Source: Shinella yambaruensis (GTDB lineage: Bacteria; Pseudomonadota; Alphaproteobacteria; Rhizobiales; Rhizobiaceae). Taken from it: 64,000 bases of DNA. Position 1 is the stretch's first letter; the number at the start of each line of letters is the position of its first letter. The stretch is taken from assembly GCF_022899355.1 (NCBI RefSeq), contig NZ_JALJCK010000002.1, positions 310,001 to 374,000 of the forward strand, in the 5' to 3' direction. This document shows positions 58,329 to 64,000 of this stretch, piece after piece. A program made the position numbers and the translations under genes. Below the pieces are notes generated by a model, which saw only the letters and a program-made list of their open reading frames with translations, was not told the DNA's origin and searched no databases.

Positions 58329-59955
58329 ACACCTGCTGGAGGTCCGCGGCCTGTCGGTCGAGTTCCATACCGCTGCCGGCACGGTCAATGCCGTGCAGGA
58401 CGTCAGCTGGCATCTCGATCGCGGCGAGACGCTGGCCATCCTCGGCGAAAGCGGCTCGGGCAAGTCCGTCTCCGCCTCGGCGATCATGAACCTCATCGAC
58501 ATGCCGCCCGGCAGGATCACCGCCGGCGCCATTCTCTTCAACGGAAGGGACATGCTGGCCATGGATGCCGAAGAGCGCCGGGCGATCAACGGCGCGAAGA
58601 TCGCCATGATCTTCCAGGATCCGCTCGCCCATCTCAATCCCGTCTATGCCGTCGGCTGGCAGATCTGCGAGATGATGACGACGCACGGTACCCCCGGGGC
58701 GGAGGCGCGACGGCGCGCGCTGGACCTCCTCGAGCGTGTCGGCATCCCGCAGCCGGAAGCGGCCATGCGCAAATATCCGTTCCAGTTCTCCGGCGGCCAG
58801 CGGCAGCGGCTGATGATCGCCATGGCGCTCGCCTGCAAGCCGGACATCCTCATCGCAGACGAGCCGACCACGGCCCTCGACGTGACGGTGCAGGCCCAGG
58901 TGCTGGAGCTTCTGAAGGCGTTGCAGCAGGAGACCGGCATGGGCCTCCTCCTCATCACGCATGACCTCGGCGTCGTGGCCGAGATCGCCGACCGGGTCGT
59001 GGTGATGAACGGCGGCTCCATCGTGGAGACCGGCAAGGCCGCGGCCGTCTACCGGAACCCGCAGCATCCCTATACGCGCAAGCTGATCGACGCGGCGCCC
59101 GGGAAGGGGGCGATGCCCGAGGGGCGCGAGCGCCGGGGCGAACCGCTCGTCAAGGCGGTCGGCCTGCACAAGCACTACGGCCTCTTCCATGCGCTCAAGG
59201 GCATCGACCTTGCGATCATGCCCGGCGAGACGGTCGCCGTGGTGGGGGAGAGCGGTTCGGGCAAGTCGACACTCGCCCGCGCCATGCTGCGGCTCGACGA
59301 TCCCGACGGGGGAGAGATCCTCTATCGGGGCAGGGACCTTCTGGCGATGACCCCGCGGGAGCTGTTCGGGCTGCGGCGCGACCTGCAGATGGTGTTCCAG
59401 GATCCCACGCAATCGCTCAATCCGCGCATGACGGTGTTCCAGCTCATCTCCGAGGCCTGGGTGATCCATCCGGATATCCTGCCCAAGGCGCGCTGGAGGG
59501 AGAAGGTGGCCGAGCTGCTGGTCAAGGTCGGGCTGAAGCCGGACATGGCCGGCCGCTATCCGCACCAGTTCTCCGGCGGCCAGCGGCAGCGCATCGCCAT
59601 TGCCCGGGCGCTGGCGATGGAGCCGAAGCTGATCGTCTGCGACGAGGCGGTGTCCGCCCTCGACGTGTCGATCCAGGCGCAGGTCATCGCGCTGCTCGAC
59701 GGGCTCCGGCGCGAATTCGGCCTCTCCTACCTGTTCATCGCCCATGACCTGCCGGTCGTGCGCGATTTCGCCGACCGCGTCATCGTCATGAAGGCCGGCG
59801 AGATCGTCGAGGAAGGCCCGGTGCGGCAGATCTTCGATGCCCCGCAGCATCCCTATACGCGTGCGCTGCTCGCCGCGAGCCTCGATCCGGATCCCGATAT
59901 CCAGGCCGCCCGTCGCGCCGCCCGAAACCTCGAAGAAGGACGTGTCACCGCATGA
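58321..59955 (+). CDS. Fused ABC transporter ATP-binding protein (DppD-DppF-like)
   Basis: Protein of 544 residues with two complete ATPase domains: Walker A GESGSGKSV and GESGSGKST, signatures FSGGQRQRLMIAMAL and FSGGQRQRIAIARAL, and oligopeptide-type C-termini NPQHPYTRKLI and APQHPYTRALL after each. Fusion of DppD and DppF is common in alphaproteobacteria. The end overlaps the dehydrogenase gene by 4 nt. Confidence 0.94.
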   Translation: MAEHLLEVRGLSVEFHTAAGTVNAVQDVSWHLDRGETLAILGESGSGKSVSASAIMNLIDMPPGRITAGAILFNGRDMLAMDAEERRAINGAKIAMIFQDPLAHLNPVYAVGWQICEMMTTHGTPGAEARRRALDLLERVGIPQPEAAMRKYPFQFSGGQRQRLMIAMALACKPDILIADEPTTALDVTVQAQVLELLKALQQETGMGLLLITHDLGVVAEIADRVVVMNGGSIVETGKAAAVYRNPQHPYTRKLIDAAPGKGAMPEGRERRGEPLVKAVGLHKHYGLFHALKGIDLAIMPGETVAVVGESGSGKSTLARAMLRLDDPDGGEILYRGRDLLAMTPRELFGLRRDLQMVFQDPTQSLNPRMTVFQLISEAWVIHPDILPKARWREKVAELLVKVGLKPDMAGRYPHQFSGGQRQRIAIARALAMEPKLIVCDEAVSALDVSIQAQVIALLDGLRREFGLSYLFIAHDLPVVRDFADRVIVMKAGEIVEEGPVRQIFDAPQHPYTRALLAASLDPDPDIQAARRAARNLEEGRVTA

Positions 59956-60926
59956 AATCCGATGTTCTGGTTGCCTATCCGCTCCGCCCGCGCCAGATGG
60001 CCCTGCTCGAAGAGGCCTATACGGTGCACCGCCTCGATCTCCTGAAGGGCGATGACCGCGAGGCGATGCTGGCGGAAGCCGGCCCGCGCTGCACCGCCAT
60101 GGTGGTCAACGGCCATGTGGCGATCGACGACGCGTTCCTGGCGCGGCTGCCGGCCCTGAAGCTCGCCGCCTGCTCCTCGGCCGGCTACGACCAGATGGAC
60201 GTCGCGGCGATGACCCGGCGCGGCATCACCCTCACCAACACCTCCGACGTGCTGCTCGACGATGTCGCCGACATGGCGCTGCTCCTGATGCTGGCCGCCC
60301 GGCGCCGGCTCGTCGTCGGCGACCGCTACGTCCGCTCGGGCGACTGGGGGCGGCAGGGCATGATGCCGCTGACGACGTCGACCGCCGGGAAGAGGGCGGG
60401 CATCGTCGGGCTCGGCCGGATCGGCCTTGCCATCGCCCGGCGCTGCGAGGCCGTCGGGCTGACCATCGGCTACTACGGCCGGTCGCGGAAAACCGGCAAC
60501 GACTATGCCTATTTCGACGATCCGGTGAAGCTGGCCGAATGGGCCGACATCCTGCTGGTCGCAACGCCCGGCGGGGCGGAAACCGAGGGGCTGATCTCCG
60601 CCGCCGTGCTCGACGCCCTCGGCCCGGCCGGCAGCCTCGTCAACATCGCGCGCGGCTCGGTGGTGGACGAGCCGGCGCTGATCCGTGCGCTCAGCGAGGG
60701 GAGGATCGCCTCGGCCGGGCTGGATGTCTATTACAACGAGCCCCATCCGGACCCGGCCTTCGCCGCGCTCGACAATGTCGTGCTCTACCCGCATCACGCC
60801 AGCGGCACGGAAGAGACGCGCGACCGCATGGCACAGCTCGTCATCGACAACCTTGCGGCCTTCTTCGCCGGAAAGCCGCTCCTGACGCCGGTGAACGGAG
60901 CAGGGGCGGTGCGTCAGGCGAAGTAG
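59952..60926 (+). CDS. D-isomer specific 2-hydroxyacid dehydrogenase
   Basis: NAD(P)-dependent dehydrogenase of 324 residues. The cofactor loop is VGLGRIGLAIARR, and the catalytic Arg lies in NIARGSVVDEPAL. Glu follows in YYNEPHPDP and His in LYPHHASG. It reduces a 2-keto acid to the D-hydroxy acid or the reverse; close relatives act on hydroxypyruvate/glyoxylate. Its ATG overlaps the ATPase stop and its end overlaps the convergent gntR gene by 13 nt. In this operon it may act on a sugar-acid breakdown product. Confidence 0.92.
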   Translation: MKSDVLVAYPLRPRQMALLEEAYTVHRLDLLKGDDREAMLAEAGPRCTAMVVNGHVAIDDAFLARLPALKLAACSSAGYDQMDVAAMTRRGITLTNTSDVLLDDVADMALLLMLAARRRLVVGDRYVRSGDWGRQGMMPLTTSTAGKRAGIVGLGRIGLAIARRCEAVGLTIGYYGRSRKTGNDYAYFDDPVKLAEWADILLVATPGGAETEGLISAAVLDALGPAGSLVNIARGSVVDEPALIRALSEGRIASAGLDVYYNEPHPDPAFAALDNVVLYPHHASGTEETRDRMAQLVIDNLAAFFAGKPLLTPVNGAGAVRQAK

Positions 60927-61627
60927 TGCGGAAACTCGTTGCGCAGCTCCTCGACCTTGGCGACGGTGCGGCTGAGATGATCGCGGATGGCGGCGATGGC
61001 GGCATGCTCGTCGCCGGCCGCGATCGCCTCGACGATCGCTCGGTGGCCCTCGAGGATGTTCACCACCTTGCCCTTCTCCGGAAGGTGCAGGCGGCGGATG
61101 CGCTCCAGATGCCCAGAGCGCTCGCGGATCAACTGGTGCAGGCCGCTGCGCTTGACGCCGGCAAACAGCGTCTGGTGGAACAGCTCGTCCAGCTCCTGGA
61201 AGATGACCATCTGCTCGGGATCGTCGGCGACGGCCTCCTGCATCTTGATGATGGAGCGGGCCCGCGTGACGGTGGAGGGATCCGGCTCCTGCGCCAGGCG
61301 GCGGCAGACCTCGGTCTCCAGCGCCACGCGCAGGAAATGCGCCTCGTAGATCTGCGGCACGTCAATGCGCGTCACGACGGTGCGCGACTGCGGATAGATG
61401 CGCACGAGGCCCTCCTGCTTGAGGAGCTGCATCGCCTCGCGGATGGGGGTCTGGCTGACCTCGTAGGTCTCGGTCAGCTCGGTGCGCGACAGCGTGGTGT
61501 CCGGCGGCAGCTGGATCGTGATGATGCGTTTGCGCAGGTCGTCGTAGACGCGCTGCACGGTGCTTCCCGCGATGGCGGGGAAGCCGGGTGACGAAAGGCC
61601 GAACGTCTGGGCAAGCGATGTGGTCAT
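60914..61627 (-). CDS. GntR family regulator, FadR/FCD subfamily
   Basis: Regulator of 237 residues with winged HTH (about 20-85; LSRTELTETYEVSQTPIREAMQLLKQEG) and FCD domain (FLRVALETEVCRRLAQE, ELFHQTLFAGVKR). AAGGACC upstream supports 61627. It is convergent with the Dpp-type operon and divergent from the dehydratase gene. The TACTAATAT sites around these units are its probable operators. Confidence 0.92.
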   Translation of the reverse strand: MTTSLAQTFGLSSPGFPAIAGSTVQRVYDDLRKRIITIQLPPDTTLSRTELTETYEVSQTPIREAMQLLKQEGLVRIYPQSRTVVTRIDVPQIYEAHFLRVALETEVCRRLAQEPDPSTVTRARSIIKMQEAVADDPEQMVIFQELDELFHQTLFAGVKRSGLHQLIRERSGHLERIRRLHLPEKGKVVNILEGHRAIVEAIAAGDEHAAIAAIRDHLSRTVAKVEELRNEFPHYFA

Positions 61628-61710
61628 CGTGGTGGTCCTTTTTCCCGCAGTGTTATCCGGCGTGCCGCTCATACACAAGAATAGAAATATAGATGTTGAT
61701 ATAGATGTAA

Positions 61711-61726
61711 AACTAAAATATTAGTA
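61711..61726. promoter_or_regulatory. Putative GntR operator between gntR and the dehydratase gene
   Basis: AACTAAAATATTAGTA, whose reverse complement is TACTAA-TATT-TTAGTT, the most symmetric of the three sites. A direct repeat ATATAGATGT-TG-ATATAGATGT (61687-61708) lies beside it. Confidence 0.55.
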
Positions 61727-61772
61727 TCGATGTTGAGGCGCAGCCGGGAGGCGGCTGCGGAAGGAGACGGAA

Positions 61773-63509
61773 ATGGCCGGGAGGAAGACCTACGAAGAGC
61801 TGCGTTCGGCCCGCTGGATGATGCCGGACGACCAGCGGTCGTTCGGGCACCGGTCGCGGACGATGCAGATGGGCTACGCGCCGGAGGACTGGCAGGGCAA
61901 GCCGATCATCGCGATCATCAACACCTGGTCGGACGCCCAGCCCTGCCACATGCATTTCCGCGAGCGGGCCGAATGGGTGAAGCGCGGCATCCTGCAGGCG
62001 GGCGGTTTTCCGATGGAGCTGCCGGCATTGTCGCTCTCGGAGAATTTCGTCAAGCCGACGACCATGCTCTACCGCAACCTCCTTGCCATGGAGACCGAGG
62101 AGCTGCTGCGCTCCCATCCGATCGACGGCGCGGTGCTGATGGGCGGCTGCGACAAGACCACGCCCGCTTTGGTCATGGGTGCGGTCTCCATGGGCGTCCC
62201 CTTCATCTACCTGCCGGCCGGCCCCATGCTGCGCGGCAATTATGCCGGCAAGACGCTGGGCTCCGGCACGGACGGCTTCAAATACTGGGACGAGCGCCGG
62301 GCCGGCACGATCTCCAGGGAGGAATGGCAGGGCATCGAGGGCGGCATCGCCCGCAGCTACGGCCATTGCATGACCATGGGCACGGCCTCCACCATGACGG
62401 CGATCGCCGAGGCGATGGGGCTGACGCTGCCGGGCGCCTCCTCGATCCCGGCCGCCGATGCCAACCATCAGCGCATGTCGGCCGCCTGCGGCCGGCGCAT
62501 CGTCGACATGGTCTGGGAGGATCTGACGCCGGACCGGATTATCACGCCGGCTGCGGTGAACAATGCCGTCACGGTGGCGATGGCGACGGGCTGTTCGACC
62601 AATGCCATCATCCACCTCATCGCCATGGCCCGCCGCGCGGGCGTTCCGCTGGAGCTGGACGATCTCGACCGCATCGGCCGCACGACGCCGGTGATCGCCA
62701 ATATCCGCCCGTCGGGCTCGACCTATCTCATGGAGGATTTCTTCTATGCCGGGGGCCTGCGCGCGCTGATGAAGCAGCTCGGCGACAAGCTCGACCCGAC
62801 CGCGATCACCGTGACCGGCCGGCCGCTGGTCGAGGGGCTCGATGCCGTCAAGGTCTGGAACGACGACGTGATCCGGCCGCTCTCCGATCCGGTCTACCAC
62901 GAGGGGTCGCTGGCCGTGTTGAAGGGCAATCTCGCGCCCGATGGCGCGGTCATCAAGCCGGCGGCCTGCGATCCCAGGTTCCACCGTCACCGCGGCCCGG
63001 CGCTCGTGGCCGACAGTTACCCCGACCTGAAGGCGATCATCGACGATCCGGACTACCCGCTGACGCCGGAGACGGTGCTCGTCCTGCGCAATGCCGGGCC
63101 GCAGGGCGGGCCCGGCATGCCGGAATGGGGCATGATCCCGATGCCCAAGGCGCTCCTGAAGCTCGGCCTGCGCGACATGGTGCGCCTGTCGGATGCGCGC
63201 ATGTCGGGCACGAGTTTCGGCGCCTGCGTGCTGCATGTCTCGCCCGAGGCCTTCGTCGGCGGTCCGCTCGCCCTGCTGAGGACCGGCGACATCGTCGAGC
63301 TCGACATCCCGGCGCGCAGCCTCAACATGCTCGTTCCCGAGGCGGAGCTTGCCGCGCGCCGCGCGGCCTGGCGACCGCCGGAGCCCCGTTACGAGCGCGG
63401 CTACGGCTTCATGTTCACCCGGCATATCGAGCAGGCCGACAAGGGCTGCGACTTCGATTTCCTGCGCACCGAATTCGGCGGCAAGACGCCGGAACCGGTC
63501 ATCAACTGA
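61773..63509 (+). CDS. IlvD/Edd family sugar-acid dehydratase (L-arabinonate dehydratase-like)
   Basis: Fe-S dehydratase of 578 residues. Cluster Cys are in SDAQPCHMHF, GGCDKTTPA and SYGHCMTMGTAS, with the substrate region ATGCSTNAIIHL. The C-terminal swivel is RLSDARMSGTSFGACVLHVSPE. The N-terminus RSARWMMPDDQRSFGHRSRT resembles the Rhizobium L-arabinonate/D-fuconate dehydratase group more than biosynthetic IlvD. AAGGAG precedes the ATG. It is divergent from gntR and followed by a RraA-like gene. Confidence 0.92.
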   Translation: MAGRKTYEELRSARWMMPDDQRSFGHRSRTMQMGYAPEDWQGKPIIAIINTWSDAQPCHMHFRERAEWVKRGILQAGGFPMELPALSLSENFVKPTTMLYRNLLAMETEELLRSHPIDGAVLMGGCDKTTPALVMGAVSMGVPFIYLPAGPMLRGNYAGKTLGSGTDGFKYWDERRAGTISREEWQGIEGGIARSYGHCMTMGTASTMTAIAEAMGLTLPGASSIPAADANHQRMSAACGRRIVDMVWEDLTPDRIITPAAVNNAVTVAMATGCSTNAIIHLIAMARRAGVPLELDDLDRIGRTTPVIANIRPSGSTYLMEDFFYAGGLRALMKQLGDKLDPTAITVTGRPLVEGLDAVKVWNDDVIRPLSDPVYHEGSLAVLKGNLAPDGAVIKPAACDPRFHRHRGPALVADSYPDLKAIIDDPDYPLTPETVLVLRNAGPQGGPGMPEWGMIPMPKALLKLGLRDMVRLSDARMSGTSFGACVLHVSPEAFVGGPLALLRTGDIVELDIPARSLNMLVPEAELAARRAAWRPPEPRYERGYGFMFTRHIEQADKGCDFDFLRTEFGGKTPEPVIN

Positions 63510-63602
63510 CGAGGCGCGCCATGCCCGGTGGGCTGCGGCCTTGCCGGCAGGGCGCGCGACTGGACCGTTGAAACCCGCCGCTTCGGCGATTGAGGAGGAC
63601 AG

Positions 63603-64000
63603 ATGAAACCCGAAACCCGTGAGAAGCTGCAGGGCGTTTCCGTCGCGACCCTGTGCTCGGCGCTCTACAAGCGCGGCCTCCGGAACCAGACGATCCAGGA
63701 TGTGCGCCCTGTCCGCGCCAAGGGGCGCAACATGGTCGGGCCGGCCTTCACGCTGCGCTACATGCCGGCCCGCGAGGATCGCAATCCGATGTCCGTCTTC
63801 CGCGATCCCAAACATCCCCAGCGCCTCGCCATCGAGACCTGCCCCGAAGGGCATGTGCTCGTCATGGACAGCCGCAAGGATCCGCGCGCGGCCTCGGCCG
63901 GCGACATCCTGATCACGCGGCTGATGGCGCGCGGCGGGGCAGGGGTGGTGACCGACGGCGGCTTTCGCGATTCCATGGTGATCGGCGCGCTCGACATCCC
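63603..64000 (+). CDS. RraA family protein, N-terminal part (3' end outside window)
   Basis: The frame from the ATG at 63603, after AGGAGGA, stays open to the window end (132 residues). TLCSALYKRG, GRNMVGPAFTLRYMP and GGAGVVTDGGFRDS match RraA/4-hydroxy-4-methyl-2-oxoglutarate aldolase-like proteins, where the Arg-Asp pair serves a class II pyruvate aldolase. Next to a sugar-acid dehydratase, cleavage or tautomerisation of the 2-keto-3-deoxy product is a plausible role. True RraA (RNase E inhibitor) is unlikely here. Confidence 0.88.
   Translation, partial: MKPETREKLQGVSVATLCSALYKRGLRNQTIQDVRPVRAKGRNMVGPAFTLRYMPAREDRNPMSVFRDPKHPQRLAIETCPEGHVLVMDSRKDPRAASAGDILITRLMARGGAGVVTDGGFRDSMVIGALDI

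Noticed and set aside
1-64000. Mobile elements, integrase, prophage or CRISPR array
   Set aside because: No transposase, recombinase or phage gene and no spaced direct-repeat array were found on either strand. The accessory feel comes from many catabolic operons, not from visible transfer genes.

Overview
The window is GC-rich, densely packed chromosomal (or large-replicon) DNA from an alphaproteobacterium. It is most likely a member of the Rhizobiales, Rhizobiaceae-like. The pointers are many small ABC-transporter catabolic operons, an Aap-type amino-acid transporter, a TGA-N9-TCA (RirA/IRO-type) iron box, a uronate dehydrogenase close to the Agrobacterium enzyme as I remember it, and codon use typical of the group. 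The species cannot be fixed from the sequence. I see no insertion sequence, phage, integrase, CRISPR array, rRNA or ordinary tRNA gene. Both ends cut genes: a gabD-like gene at the left and a RraA-like gene at the right.

Layout. 1-3.6 kb: tail of a sugar-acid/semialdehyde operon (aldehyde dehydrogenase, SDR, enolase-superfamily enzyme, TauE/SafE permease). 3.6-9.8 kb: methyltransferase-like membrane protein, then an iron-siderophore operon (TonB receptor, periplasmic binding protein, DUF2218-SIP ferric reductase) with an iron box and a divergent TetR gene. 9.9-17.4 kb: an RNA-repair locus. It holds rtcR (CARF + sigma-54 activator) on the minus strand, then a sigma-54-type promoter, a TROVE/Ro (rsr) gene, four tandem Y-RNA-like elements, rtcB1, rtcB2 and prfH. 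17.5-27.1 kb: a sugar/polyol locus with a minus-strand operon (split transketolase, FGGY kinase, SorC regulator, SDR) facing a plus-strand Rbs-type ABC operon with a second SDR, tied together by a shared TGAATWWWTAT motif. 27.2-28.1 kb: FMN riboswitch and ribB. 28.2-38.4 kb: D-serine dehydratase, purU, folD, glyA, a divergent LysR gene and an Aap-type polar amino-acid ABC transporter. 38.4-40.8 kb: small secreted Cys-rich protein, LysR gene, EamA exporter. 40.8-49.4 kb: hyuA-hyuB-udh-FAD oxidoreductase operon, GntR regulator and two SDRs sharing a putative GntR operator. 49.4-55.1 kb: Afu/Fbp-type ABC transporter with an inositol-monophosphatase-family enzyme and an RpiR regulator, suggesting sugar-phosphate use. 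55.4-64 kb: EamA transporter, Dpp-type ABC transporter without its binding protein, 2-hydroxyacid dehydrogenase, GntR regulator, IlvD/Edd sugar-acid dehydratase and RraA-like protein, linked by a shared TACTAATAT operator.

The most unusual part is 13.2-13.85 kb. Four elements share a 5' core (GRCGAATG) and a 3' core (YGTCGY) that close on each other through outer stems differing in sequence but preserved in pairing. Element 1 contains a complete tRNA body in permuted order: T-arm, acceptor stem, then D-arm. Element 3 keeps the T-arm and permuted acceptor stem, element 2 keeps T- and D-arms without an acceptor stem, and element 4 has lost the tRNA-like part. This reads as a tandem family of Y RNAs for the adjacent Ro protein, inside an operon that also carries RNA ligases and a ribosome-rescue release factor.
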